A stretch of 64,000 bases of DNA from NCBI RefSeq assembly GCF_011758655.1, contig NZ_JAAMPA010000001.1, positions 1,736,001-1,800,000 of the forward strand. Direction: 5' to 3'. Within the stretch, counting starts at the first letter, position 1. The number at the start of each line of letters is the position of its first letter. Below the pieces are notes generated by a model, which was given only the letters and a program-made list of their open reading frames with translations, was not told where the DNA came from and did no database searches. This DNA is from Modestobacter marinus (lineage in GTDB: Bacteria; Actinomycetota; Actinomycetes; Mycobacteriales; Geodermatophilaceae). Shown here piece by piece: positions 55,862 to 63,702 of this stretch. The position numbers were made by a program, and so were the translations under genes.

Positions 55862-56680
55862 ATGACCACCACCCACGCCCCTGCCCCGCCCACCTCGACA
55901 GCCCCGAGCCGGCTGCGCCGCGTCGCCGCCCTGGCCGGCGGCGAGCTGCGGCTGTTCCTGCGCAACCGGACCGCCGTGGTCAACTCGGGCCTGCTGCCGC
56001 TGCTCCTGGTGGCCGCGGTGCCGGCGCTCGGCATCGACGGCGAGCTGCCGCTGGGGCCGCAGCTGCTGGTCGCCGCCGTCGGCGTGACCCTGGTCTTCGT
56101 CACCTACTACAACCTGGTGATCACCTTCGTGGCCCGGCGTGAGGAGCTGGTGCTGCAGCGCATGCGCACCGGCGAGCTGACCGGGCTGGAGGTGCTGCTG
56201 GGCACCGCCGTCCCGACCCTGCTGGTCGCGCTCGGCCAGATCGTCCTGGTCGTCGTCGGCGTCGTGGTGCTGGGGGAGTGGAGCGCGCCGGTGGAGTACC
56301 TGCTGCCGGTGGTCGCGCTGCTCGGCGGTGCCGTGCTGATGGCCGTGCTCGCGGCGGCGAGCACGAGCTTCACCCGGTCGGCCGAGAGCGCCCAGGTCAC
56401 CACCTTGCCGCTGGTCGTCGCGACCTCGGCGCTGTCCGGCCTGCTCACCCCGCTCAGCGTCTTCCCCGAGCCGGTCGCCCTGGTGGCCCGGCTGATGCCG
56501 GTCACCCCGGTGGTCGAACTGCTGCAGCTCGGGCTGGCCGGCGTCACCTGGGACGGCGACCGCGTGGACGCCGCGGGCGCCTGGGCTGCCGCGCCGCTGC
56601 CGCTGGCCGTGCTGGCCGGCTGGCTGCTGATCGGGACGGTGGCCGCCGCCCGGGGGTTCCGGTGGGCCCCCCGCCGGTGA
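55862..56680 (+). CDS. ABC-2 type permease
   Basis: 272 residues from ATG 55862 with AGAGGA upstream. Six membrane segments are visible, starting with VNSGLLPLLLVAAVPALGI and ending with LPLAVLAGWLLIGTVAAARGF. The central part has TTLPLVVATSALSGLLTPLSVFP near 178, typical of ABC-2 permeases. It forms an exporter with the upstream ATPase. The stop codon lies in the first unit of a tandem repeat that leads into the sensor kinase gene. Confidence 0.9.
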   Translation: MTTTHAPAPPTSTAPSRLRRVAALAGGELRLFLRNRTAVVNSGLLPLLLVAAVPALGIDGELPLGPQLLVAAVGVTLVFVTYYNLVITFVARREELVLQRMRTGELTGLEVLLGTAVPTLLVALGQIVLVVVGVVVLGEWSAPVEYLLPVVALLGGAVLMAVLAAASTSFTRSAESAQVTTLPLVVATSALSGLLTPLSVFPEPVALVARLMPVTPVVELLQLGLAGVTWDGDRVDAAGAWAAAPLPLAVLAGWLLIGTVAAARGFRWAPRR

Positions 56681-56727
56681 GCCCCCCCGCCGGTGAGCCC
56701 CCCGCCGGTGAGCCCCGCGCCGGTGAG
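56673..56727. repeat. short tandem repeat across permease stop and kinase leader
   Basis: GCCGGTGAG occurs four times, starting at 56673, 56689, 56704 and 56719 (spacing 16, 15, 15 bp), separated by C-runs. The first unit contains the permease TGA; each unit also carries a GTG. Length changes by slippage could alter the kinase start or its spacing. Confidence 0.75.
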
Positions 56728-56755
56728 CACCGCGCGGATCGGCCGGTACGGCAGC

Positions 56756-57970
56756 ATGACCGCCGTGCCGACCGTCTCGCGCTGGTGGGTCAGCCGGACG
56801 GCGCCCCAGCGGATCGACCTGTACACGCGGTGGTCCTTCTACGGCTGGATCGGCGCCGGCCTGCCGCTGTTCACCTTCGCCGTCCTGGGCTCGGTGGCCG
56901 AGGTGGTCTCCCGGGCCGCGGTCGTCGCCTTCCTCGTCGGCACGGCGGTCACCACCGTCCTCGCCGTCGTGCTGGCCGCCCGCGGACTGGAGGCCCACCG
57001 GGTCGGTCGGGCAGTGTCGCCGGTCCTCGTCGTGGCCGCCTTCGGCGCCGCCCTGGCCACCGGAGCGGCGGGGCTCTGGGCGTGCGCAGGCGACGGGGAG
57101 TACACCGAAGGGGCGCCGTGGTCGCTGGCGCTGTCCCTGGGCATGGTCCTCACCGCCTGCTCGACGGTCTGGGCCACCCGTTGGCTCGCGGCCCCGGCCG
57201 CGGTGATCGGCGCACTGGGCGGTGTCGCAGCGCTCGTCGAGGGGGCCCCGCTGGGTCCGTCAGCCGCGCTGGCCGCCGTGCTCGGCCTGACGGTCTACGC
57301 CGTCGCCCTGGCCTTCCGGTTCTCCGTGTGGGTGCTCGACGTGGTGCTGGAGATGGAGCGCACCCGCGGCGTGCAGCTGCAGCTCGCGGTCGCGGAGGAG
57401 CGGCTGCGGTTCTCCCGCGACCTGCACGACGTCATGGGCCGCAACCTCTCCGCGATCGCGGTGAAGAGCCAGCTGGCCGGGGAGCTCGTGCGCCGGTCCC
57501 GGCCGGAGGCGGCCGACGAGGTCGCCGACATCAGCCGGATCGCCGAGGAGTCGCTGCGGGAGGTCCGCGAGGTGGTCCGGGGCTACCGCAGCACCGACCT
57601 CACCGGCGAGCTGGCCGGCGCACGCTCGGTGCTGCGCGCGGCCGGCGCGACGGTCACGGTGCGCGGCGAGGACGGCGCCGGCGCGTTGCCCGAGCCGGTG
57701 CAGGCGGCGCTGGGCTGGGTGGTGCGCGAGGCGGTCACCAACGTGCTGCGGCACAGCGAGGCCGGTGAGTGCACGATCGCGCTGGACGAGACGGACGGGG
57801 AGGTGCGCTTGACGGTGGGCAACGACGGGGTCACCGGCGAGCCGGGCACGGGCAACGGGCTCACCGGCCTGCGCGAGCGGCTGAGCGCCGCCGGCGGGAC
57901 GCTGGAGGCCGGCCGGGACGGCGACCGGTTCACCCTGACCGCCACGCTGCCCACCGGGGTCCCGGCGTGA
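56756..57970 (+). CDS. sensor histidine kinase (DesK/NarX type)
   Basis: 404 residues from ATG 56756; a GTG at 56693 in the repeat would add 21 residues. Five or six membrane segments fill residues 25-200 (LPLFTFAVLGSVAEVVS, VIGALGGVAALVEG, LGLTVYAVALAFRF). The HisKA_3 box is ERLRFSRDLHDVMGRNLSAI with the phospho-His near 223. ATP-binding parts are REAVTNVLRHSEAG near 325 and GNGLTGLRERLSAAGG near 366. It probably senses membrane state or a drug and phosphorylates the next gene product. The stop overlaps the regulator start by four bases. Confidence 0.92.
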   Translation: MTAVPTVSRWWVSRTAPQRIDLYTRWSFYGWIGAGLPLFTFAVLGSVAEVVSRAAVVAFLVGTAVTTVLAVVLAARGLEAHRVGRAVSPVLVVAAFGAALATGAAGLWACAGDGEYTEGAPWSLALSLGMVLTACSTVWATRWLAAPAAVIGALGGVAALVEGAPLGPSAALAAVLGLTVYAVALAFRFSVWVLDVVLEMERTRGVQLQLAVAEERLRFSRDLHDVMGRNLSAIAVKSQLAGELVRRSRPEAADEVADISRIAEESLREVREVVRGYRSTDLTGELAGARSVLRAAGATVTVRGEDGAGALPEPVQAALGWVVREAVTNVLRHSEAGECTIALDETDGEVRLTVGNDGVTGEPGTGNGLTGLRERLSAAGGTLEAGRDGDRFTLTATLPTGVPA

Positions 57971-58572
57971 TCCGGCTGCTGCTCGCCGACGACGAGAACC
58001 TGGTCCGCTCCGCCTTCGCCGCGCTGTTGGGCCTGGAGGACGACCTCGAGGTGGTCGCCCAGGCCTCCTCCGGCGCCGAGGCGCTCGCGATGGCCCGGGC
58101 GTACACCCCGGACGTCGCCGTCCTGGACCTGCAGATGCCCGACCGGGACGGGATCAGCGTGGCCGGCGAGCTCGCCACGCTGCTGCCCGGGTGCGGGCTG
58201 GTCATCGTCACCGGTCACGGCCGGCCGGGGCACCTCAAGCGGGCGCTGGAGGCCGGCGTCCGGGGCTTCCTGCCCAAGACGGTGAGCGCGGCGGTGCTCA
58301 GCGACGTGGTGCGCACCGTGCACCGGGGCGGGCGCTACGTCGACCCCGAGCTGGCCGCAGAGGCGATCAGCGCCGGGGACAGCCCGTTGACCCCGCGCGA
58401 GGCCGACGTCCTGGAGCTGGCCGCCGGGGGTGCGCCGGTGGAGGAGATCGCCGTCCGGGCGCACCTGTCGCCGGGGACGGTGCGCAACCACCTGTCCGCG
58501 GCGTCGGCGAAGCTCGGGGCACCGAACCGGCACGCCGCCGTGGAGGCAGCGCGCCGGCACGGCTGGATCTAG
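57967..58572 (+). CDS. LuxR/NarL-type response regulator
   Basis: 201 residues, GTG start overlapping the kinase stop. The receiver has acidic pocket residues in LLLADDENLVR, the phospho-Asp54 in VAVLDLQMPD and Lys in GFLPKTVS near 105. The C-terminal HTH is LTPREADVLELAAGG, then EEIAVRAHLSPGTVRNHLSAASAKLG. It likely controls the ABC exporter operon, as DesR and LiaR-type regulators do. It ends the operon. Confidence 0.93.
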   Translation: MIRLLLADDENLVRSAFAALLGLEDDLEVVAQASSGAEALAMARAYTPDVAVLDLQMPDRDGISVAGELATLLPGCGLVIVTGHGRPGHLKRALEAGVRGFLPKTVSAAVLSDVVRTVHRGGRYVDPELAAEAISAGDSPLTPREADVLELAAGGAPVEEIAVRAHLSPGTVRNHLSAASAKLGAPNRHAAVEAARRHGWI

Positions 58573-58614
58573 CCCCTACGGCCCCGCCCAGGCGCGGGGA
58601 GGGCGGGTCCTTGC

Positions 58615-58794
58615 TCAGTCGTTGCCGGGGCGGGCGACCGAGTCCTCGCGCTGGGCGTCGTCGTCGGTGAGCAGGACGGTGTCCTTCTCCCCGCCGTCCC
58701 CGCGGTCGTGACCGGGGGTGCCGTCGACCAGGTCGCCCTCGGGGTCGGAGGTGGCGGGGGAGTCGTGGTAGCCGCTGCTGGTGGGTTCGGTCAT
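58615..58794 (-). CDS. 59-residue acidic protein, first of an array
   Basis: ATG at 58794 with GAGAGG 6 bp upstream; 22 bp after the 77-residue gene. The protein is acidic (about 16 Asp/Glu against 4 Lys/Arg), rich in Gly, Thr, Ser and Asp, with no hydrophobic core: SPATSDPEGDLVDGTPGHDRG, then VLLTDDDAQREDSVARPG. It is predicted disordered. No family is recognised. Its composition and position match its two neighbours, suggesting a shared role such as desiccation or stress protection. Confidence 0.6.
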   Translation of the reverse strand: MTEPTSSGYHDSPATSDPEGDLVDGTPGHDRGDGGEKDTVLLTDDDAQREDSVARPGND

Positions 58795-58816
58795 GGGGTG
58801 CCTCTCGGTCAGGGGT

Positions 58817-59050
58817 TCAGGACGGGTCGGCGCGCTGCGCCAGGGAGGGCTCGGTGGAGGTGCGCTCCGGCTGGAGGTCGTCGCTGTCCGCGTCGCGTTC
58901 CAGCGCGGCGTCCCGGGTCAGCGGGACGCCGTCGCGGGTGCCGGTCTCCTCCGTGTCCTCGGCGCCGGTGCCCAGGTCGCTGTTGTCGCCCGTCCCGGAC
59001 GCCGTGGGCACGTCCTGCTGGATGCGGCCGCTGCCGCCGGTCTCGCTCAT
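58817..59050 (-). CDS. 77-residue acidic protein, second of an array
   Basis: ATG at 59050 with GAGGAG 6 bp upstream, a strong ribosome binding site. It has about 18 acidic and 6 basic residues, many Gly/Thr/Ser, and no hydrophobic core (TASGTGDNSDLGTGAEDTEE, RDAALERDADSDDLQPERTS). It is predicted disordered. No family is recognised. It is followed after 22 bp by the 59-residue gene. Confidence 0.65.
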   Translation of the reverse strand: MSETGGSGRIQQDVPTASGTGDNSDLGTGAEDTEETGTRDGVPLTRDAALERDADSDDLQPERTSTEPSLAQRADPS

Positions 59051-59257
59051 CGCGGTCTCCTCGCGTGGACGTCGGTCCCCCGCCCATGCCCGCGATCCCC
59101 GGGCCGCATGCACCGCCGGCCGGCCCGGCCCCACGCCGCGGAGGGAGGGGCCGGTGCTCGAGACGCCGAGGTGGTCCGACGACCAGGGGACGGCACGCCC
59201 CACCGCGCCGGCGGGTCGCCCCGCCGGCGCGGTGGTCGTCGGGTGCGCAGCGCCGGG

Positions 59258-59413
59258 TCAGGTCCCGCGGTGGGCGTCGGGCTCGGTCTCCGGGGGCGGG
59301 TAGACGGGGCCGGCCATGCCGTCGGCGTCGTCGTCGCCACGCGTCGGGGAGGCGGCGCCGCCCAGCGGCTCGACGTCCCGGTCGTCCTGCGGCTCCTGCG
59401 GTGCGCTGGTCAT
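59258..59413 (-). CDS. 51-residue acidic protein, third of an array
   Basis: ATG at 59413. The protein has about 12 acidic and 3 basic residues and is Pro/Gly/Asp-rich (PQEPQDDRDVEPLGGAASP, then RGDDDADGMAGPVYPPPETE). It is predicted disordered. The ribosome binding site is weak (GAGACTCGG region). It lies 45 bp after the 140-residue gene. No family is recognised. Confidence 0.5.
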   Translation of the reverse strand: MTSAPQEPQDDRDVEPLGGAASPTRGDDDADGMAGPVYPPPETEPDAHRGT

Positions 59414-59458
59414 GCGCCGAGTCTCGTGCGCCCCGGCCCCGCGGGCGAGCCGGGCGGG

Positions 59459-59881
59459 TCAGTCGTCCAGGACCGGGCCGGCCTCGTGGCGGGGGTGGCC
59501 GGCGGTCCGCTCCCGCTGCTTCATCCGGGCCTCGAAGACGTGCCGCTCACCGTCGGCGAGCTCGTCGCGGGCGCGCTGGTCGAGGGCGCGGAACGTGGAC
59601 CAGTAGTTCGCGTCGTAGTCCTCGACGACCTGGAAGGTCCACCGGTCGGCGATCACGTTGCGGCCGACGAGGTCCCGGTCGAGGTCGTCGGCCAGCTTCG
59701 TGTGCCCGGCGTCGCGGAGGCCGGCCACGGCGTCCTGCAGGAGGAGGTCGGCCTTGCCGGTCAGCTGGTGGAAGCCGTACAGCAGGCCGCGGGCCTGCTC
59801 GACGGTCTCCAGGGACTCCGAGAGCTTGCCGAGGGCGGCGACGGTGGCGTCGTCCAGGTCCGGACGCGAGCGGTCGGTCAT
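59459..59881 (-). CDS. uncharacterised 140-residue helical protein
   Basis: ATG start. The protein is mostly helical: LDDATVAALGKLSESLETVEQA, then LLYGFHQLTGKADLLLQDAVAG near 33 and HTKLADDLDRDLVGRNVIADRW near 60. It continues with a conserved-looking VVEDYDANYWSTFRALDQRA. I recognise it as a type of hypothetical actinobacterial protein without known function. It is soluble and acidic. It is the first gene of the leftward group that includes the small acidic proteins. Confidence 0.75.
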   Translation of the reverse strand: MTDRSRPDLDDATVAALGKLSESLETVEQARGLLYGFHQLTGKADLLLQDAVAGLRDAGHTKLADDLDRDLVGRNVIADRWTFQVVEDYDANYWSTFRALDQRARDELADGERHVFEARMKQRERTAGHPRHEAGPVLDD

Positions 59882-59928
59882 GGGACCAGTCTGTCCCGTC
59901 CACCCCGCCGCGGCGCGGCGCGGCGGGT

Positions 59929-60510
59929 TCAGGCGGCGACGGCGGCGTCGATGAGCTGCTCGGCCAGCCGGCGGCCGTGCGAGGCGGGCCCGTCGGGACC
60001 GAGCAGGCCGCCGGAGAGGTACATCCCGTCGATGATCAGGTGGACCTGCGCGGCGAGGTCGTCGCCGCCGCCGGGGATCAGCTGGTCGGCCAGGCCCTCG
60101 AGCCGGGAGTGCAGCTCGAACTTGTAGTCGGCGGCCGCGCTGCGGGCGGGGTGCTGGGGGTCGTCGTACTCGCTGCTGACGTTGGTGAAGGGGCAGCCGC
60201 GGAAACCGACGCTGGTGACGTCGGACTCGACGGCGTCGACCACCGAGAGGAGGGCGGCACGCGGGTCGTCCCGGTGCTCGTCCAGCTCGGCGTCGATGGA
60301 GGCCAGGACGGTGGCGGCCTTGCGCGAGAGGTAGGCGCCGACCAGGTCGTCCTTGCTCTTGAAGAGCCGGTAGACCGTCATCTTGCCCAGGCCGGTCTCC
60401 CGGACCAGCTCGTCCATCCCCACGCTGCGGGAACTGCGCGCCGAGAAGAGACGCTCGGCGGTGTCCAGGACGATCTCCTGCCGCTCCGCGCGGGAACGAC
60501 GGGCCGGCAT
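59929..60510 (-). CDS. TetR-family transcriptional regulator
   Basis: 193 residues from ATG 60510. The DNA-binding domain is at 5-55: RAERQEIVLDTAERLFSAR, then MDELVRETGLGKMTVYRLFKSKDDLVGAYL. The ligand domain has FRGCPFTNVSSEYDD near 103, a Cys/Phe-rich segment seen in a branch of TetR proteins that respond to electrophiles or fatty acyl compounds. A near-palindrome at 60561-60577 may be its operator. No obvious target gene other than itself lies nearby. Confidence 0.9.
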   Translation of the reverse strand: MPARRSRAERQEIVLDTAERLFSARSSRSVGMDELVRETGLGKMTVYRLFKSKDDLVGAYLSRKAATVLASIDAELDEHRDDPRAALLSVVDAVESDVTSVGFRGCPFTNVSSEYDDPQHPARSAAADYKFELHSRLEGLADQLIPGGGDDLAAQVHLIIDGMYLSGGLLGPDGPASHGRRLAEQLIDAAVAA

Positions 60511-60560
60511 GGCGCCGTCCTCAGGTGCGTGGAGGGAGAGGGCTGCGGCGGTCACGGTCC

Positions 60561-60577
60561 GATCGTGCAGCACATCG
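60561..60577. promoter_or_regulatory. near-palindrome upstream of the TetR gene
   Basis: GATCGTGCAGCACATCG has arms GATCGTGC and GCAC-ATC around a short centre, missing one base of symmetry. It lies 51-67 bp before the TetR start, a normal place for autoregulation. Confidence 0.3.
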
Positions 60578-60701
60578 TGACGGAGCGGTTCGCGGCACGC
60601 CGGGGCGGGCAGGCCCCTGACCAGCACGTCCGGGGCGGGAGGGGCGGTCAGCGACGGCGGGGGACCGTGAGACTCCTGTGACTCTCCGCGAGGAGCCCCG
60701 G

Positions 60702-60815
60702 TCAGGCGCGGCGGGTCCGCCGGGGGTTGGCCAGCATCCGGACGACCGCCTGGTGCGGCGTCTGCTGGTCGTCGTGGGTGGTCGTCTCGTCCGGCTGCCG
60801 GTCGTCGTCGTGCAT
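60702..60815 (-). CDS. possible 37-residue protein
   Basis: ATG at 60815 with GGAAGG and GGAGG upstream, the latter only 2 bp from the start. The sequence is hydrophilic: HDDDRQPDETTTHDDQQTP, then HQAVVRMLANPRRTRRA. No family is recognised. The basic C-terminus and acidic N-terminus resemble other very small actinobacterial proteins, but the coding case is weak. Confidence 0.35.
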   Translation of the reverse strand: MHDDDRQPDETTTHDDQQTPHQAVVRMLANPRRTRRA

Positions 60816-60882
60816 GCCCTCCACCTTCCCCACCGGACGGGCGTGGGAACACCCCCGGACGGGTGGCGCACGGAGACGTCGG

Positions 60883-61764
60883 TCACCCGGCCCGGTCGGG
60901 GACCAGTCCCGACACGTCCAGCACCGGGCTGGTGGTCTCCCGCGGCGCCCGGGCCCGGGAGAAGGGCAGGGTGACCGCCCAGCTGAGCACGGCGAGCGTG
61001 GTGACGAAGAAGCTCGGCGGCAGGTTGACCATCGCCGAGAGCACCAGGCCGAACCACACGCTGCCCAGGGCGATGGCCACGGCGATCGCGGCCACCAGCC
61101 CGGGCCGGGCGGTGATCCGCAGCGCCGCCGCGGCCGGCGTCACCACGAGCGCGAACAGCAGCAGCGTGCCGACCACCTGCACGGCCATCGTGATGGTCAG
61201 CGCGAGCAGGACGACGAAGGCCACCCCCAGGGCCCGGACCGGGATCCCCCGCGCCTCGGCCACGGTCGGGTCCACGGAGGCGAAGACGAGGGGCCGGGCG
61301 ATGACCGCGAGCACGCCGACCACGAGCAGGGTGAACCCGCCGAAGACCCACAGCTGGTCGGTGGAGATGGCCAGCAGGTTGCCGAACAGCACGGTGGTGG
61401 TGGCGCTGGCGTTGGCCGTGGCCAGCGAGGCGAACAGCACGCCGAGGCCGGTGGCGAAGGCGAGGATCGTGCCGGTGGCCACCTCCCGGTCGGCCACCCG
61501 CTTGCCGAAGACGCCGATCAGCAGCCCGCCGCCGACGCAGAACACGGCCAGGCCCAGGGTCACCGGTGCGCCGATCAGGATGGCGCCGGTCGCGCCCGGG
61601 AAACCGATGTGGGCCAGGGCGTGGGCGGCGAAGGCGTTCTGCCGGGTGACGACGAACCAGCCCATCAGGCCCGCGGCCAGCGCGACCATCGAGCCGCCGA
61701 GGAGGGCGTGCTGCATGAACGTGGTCTGCAGCACCTGCAGCCAGTTCTCCTGGAAGGTGACCAC
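60883..61764 (-). CDS. zinc/manganese ABC transporter permease (ZnuB/MntB family)
   Basis: 293 residues, GTG start, 3 bp after the ATPase gene. It has 8-9 membrane segments typical of the ABC-3 family: HALLGGSMVALAAGLMGWFVV near 20, AFAAHALAHIGFPGATGAILIG near 45, and VVTPAAAALRITARPGLVAAI near 215. It forms the membrane channel of a metal uptake system with the ATPase and binding protein. The ion, zinc or manganese, is decided by the binding protein and regulator. Confidence 0.92.
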   Translation of the reverse strand: MVTFQENWLQVLQTTFMQHALLGGSMVALAAGLMGWFVVTRQNAFAAHALAHIGFPGATGAILIGAPVTLGLAVFCVGGGLLIGVFGKRVADREVATGTILAFATGLGVLFASLATANASATTTVLFGNLLAISTDQLWVFGGFTLLVVGVLAVIARPLVFASVDPTVAEARGIPVRALGVAFVVLLALTITMAVQVVGTLLLFALVVTPAAAALRITARPGLVAAIAVAIALGSVWFGLVLSAMVNLPPSFFVTTLAVLSWAVTLPFSRARAPRETTSPVLDVSGLVPDRAG

Positions 61765-61767
61765 GGC

Positions 61768-62565
61768 TCAACCGCCCCGGGTGAAGAGATCGCCCTGCGC
61801 GGTGCGCACCACCCGGACCGGGGTGCCGTACAGGTGGGTGAGCAGGTCCTCGGTGACGACGGCGTCGATGGGGTCGTGGTGCGGGTGGCCGTCGAGCAGG
61901 TAGACGGCGTCGGTGAGCACCGGCAGCAGCGGGTTGAGGTCGTGCGCCACGATCAGCACCGTGACCCCGCGCTCGCGGGTGAGCTCACCGAGCAGCCGGA
62001 CCACCTCGTGCTGGTTGCGCAGGTCGAGGTTGGCCAGCGGCTCGTCGAGCAGCAGCAGCTCGGCGTCGTCGACGATCGCCTGGGCGATGGCGACCCGCTG
62101 CTGCTGGCCGCCGGAGAGCTCGGACATCCGGCGGTCGGCGTAGTCCTGCGCGCCGACCCGGCGCAGCGCCTCGTCCACCCGGGCCCGTTCGGTGGCCGAG
62201 GCGCGGCGCAGCCCGAAGCGGCCGCCGGTGACACCGAGCATCACCAGGTCGCGGGCGCGCACCGTCTCACCGAGCGCTGCGGTGTAGTTCTGCGGCACGT
62301 AGCCGATCCGGCGGTCACCGCGGCTGGGGGTGCGGCCCAGCACCTCGACCCGCCCACTGGCCGGGGGCAGCATGCCGAGGAGGAGCTGGAACAACGTGGT
62401 CTTCCCGGCGCCGTTGGGGCCGATGACCCCGACCACGGCGCCGGTGGGCACGGTGAGCGTGCCCTGCGACCAGACCACCCGGCCGCCGCGGACCACCGAG
62501 ACGTCGTCGAGGACGAGCGCCGGTGGCTGTGCGGCGAGCCGGTCGGCCGTCGGGACGTCCGTCAC
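61768..62565 (-). CDS. metal ABC transporter ATP-binding protein (ZnuC/MntA family)
   Basis: 265 residues, GTG start overlapping the binding-protein stop (GTGA). Walker A is VIGPNGAGKTTLFQLLLG near 47, the signature MSELSGGQQQRVAIAQAI near 147, Walker B AELLLLDEPLANLDLRNQ near 170 and the switch His in LIVAHDLNPLL near 204. It energises the permease encoded next. Confidence 0.93.
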   Translation of the reverse strand: MTDVPTADRLAAQPPALVLDDVSVVRGGRVVWSQGTLTVPTGAVVGVIGPNGAGKTTLFQLLLGMLPPASGRVEVLGRTPSRGDRRIGYVPQNYTAALGETVRARDLVMLGVTGGRFGLRRASATERARVDEALRRVGAQDYADRRMSELSGGQQQRVAIAQAIVDDAELLLLDEPLANLDLRNQHEVVRLLGELTRERGVTVLIVAHDLNPLLPVLTDAVYLLDGHPHHDPIDAVVTEDLLTHLYGTPVRVVRTAQGDLFTRGG

Positions 62566-63566
62566 TGACCCCCACCGAGTGCGTTCGACAGCTGCTGCAG
62601 CTGGGAGAGCTGCCAGGACACGAAGGACGACTCCCCGTCCGGCGCCGACTCGGTGACCTCGACGACCGGCACACCGGCCGCCTCCGCCGCGGCACGCAGC
62701 TGCTCGGGGACGCTGCCCTCCGTCTGAGAGTTGTACACCAGGACGTCGACCTCGCCGTCGGTCAGCGCCGTCTCGAAGGCGGCGACGTCACCGGGGGCGG
62801 GGTCGGTCTCGTTGCTGGCGGCGTCGCGGTAGCCCTCGGGGGTGGCGTCGGTCAGGCCGGCCGCCTCGGCGGTGTACTGGAACACGCTCTCCGTGGCGGC
62901 GTACGAGCGCCCGGCGGCGGCGGACCGCAGCGACTCCAGCTCGTCCAGGTAGGGCTGCAGGTCGCTCTCCCAGGCCTCGGCCCGCTCGGCGAAGTGGTCG
63001 GCGGCGTCGGGCGAGAGCTCGCTGAGCTGCTCGGTCACCGCGGCGGCGACGGTCTGGACGTACTCCGGGGAGTACCACAGGTGCGGGTTGACCCCGCCGT
63101 GGCCGTGCCCCTCCTCGCCCTCGGCGTGCTCTTCCTCGCCCTCGGCGTGCGCCTCCTCCTCGATGCTGACCACCTCGGCCGCCTCGACGACGGCGGGGTC
63201 GGAGCCGGCGGTGGCGACGGCGTCGGCCGCCCAGTGGTCGTAGTCGGCCCCGTTGAGCACGGCCAGGTCGGCGTCGGAGAACGCGGCGATGTCCGCGGTC
63301 GTCGGCTCGTAGTCGTGCGGGTCGACGGCCGAGGAGGCGAGCACGGTGGTGACGTTCGCGCAGTCGCCGCCCAGCTGCTCGACGATCTCGCCCCACTGGC
63401 TCACCGAGACGACGACGTCGACCACCTCGCCCGGGCAGCTCGCCGCATCGGCCTCGCTGGTGGTCGTCCCGGCGCTGGTGGACCCCCCGCACGCGGCCAG
63501 GGTCAGCGTGGCGGTGGCGGCCAGGGCGGTGAGCGCGGGACGGCGATACAGGTCGAGGCGGCGCAC
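62562..63566 (-). CDS. zinc/manganese-binding lipoprotein (ZnuA/TroA type)
   Basis: 334 residues, GTG start with GAGGA upstream. A signal peptide ends in the lipobox LTLAACGG, so the protein is a lipoprotein on the outer face of the membrane. The cluster A-I fold has metal-ligand His in SAVDPHDYEPTTADI near 83 and NPHLWYSPEYV near 168. Between them is a His/Glu-rich loop (EEEAHAEGEEEHAEGEEGHG) that marks zinc-specific members. It delivers metal to the ABC importer; the His-rich loop favours zinc. No clear Zur box is seen upstream. Confidence 0.92.
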   Translation of the reverse strand: MRRLDLYRRPALTALAATATLTLAACGGSTSAGTTTSEADAASCPGEVVDVVVSVSQWGEIVEQLGGDCANVTTVLASSAVDPHDYEPTTADIAAFSDADLAVLNGADYDHWAADAVATAGSDPAVVEAAEVVSIEEEAHAEGEEEHAEGEEGHGHGGVNPHLWYSPEYVQTVAAAVTEQLSELSPDAADHFAERAEAWESDLQPYLDELESLRSAAAGRSYAATESVFQYTAEAAGLTDATPEGYRDAASNETDPAPGDVAAFETALTDGEVDVLVYNSQTEGSVPEQLRAAAEAAGVPVVEVTESAPDGESSFVSWQLSQLQQLSNALGGGQ

Positions 63567-63702
63567 GGGAGGTCCTCACTGGAGCAGCTACTGGGAATGG
63601 TCGTCACAATCAGTATCACCCCAGCCGTGCGCCCGCGTCGACGTCACTGCCCTCACACCGTTCCCACCGGGCGCGACGCCGCCCCGGGGTTACCGTCCCG
63701 CC

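Noticed and set aside
63590..63625. Zur box upstream of the metal ABC operon
   Set aside because: The sequence has only a weak AT-rich imperfect match and lacks the expected symmetry.
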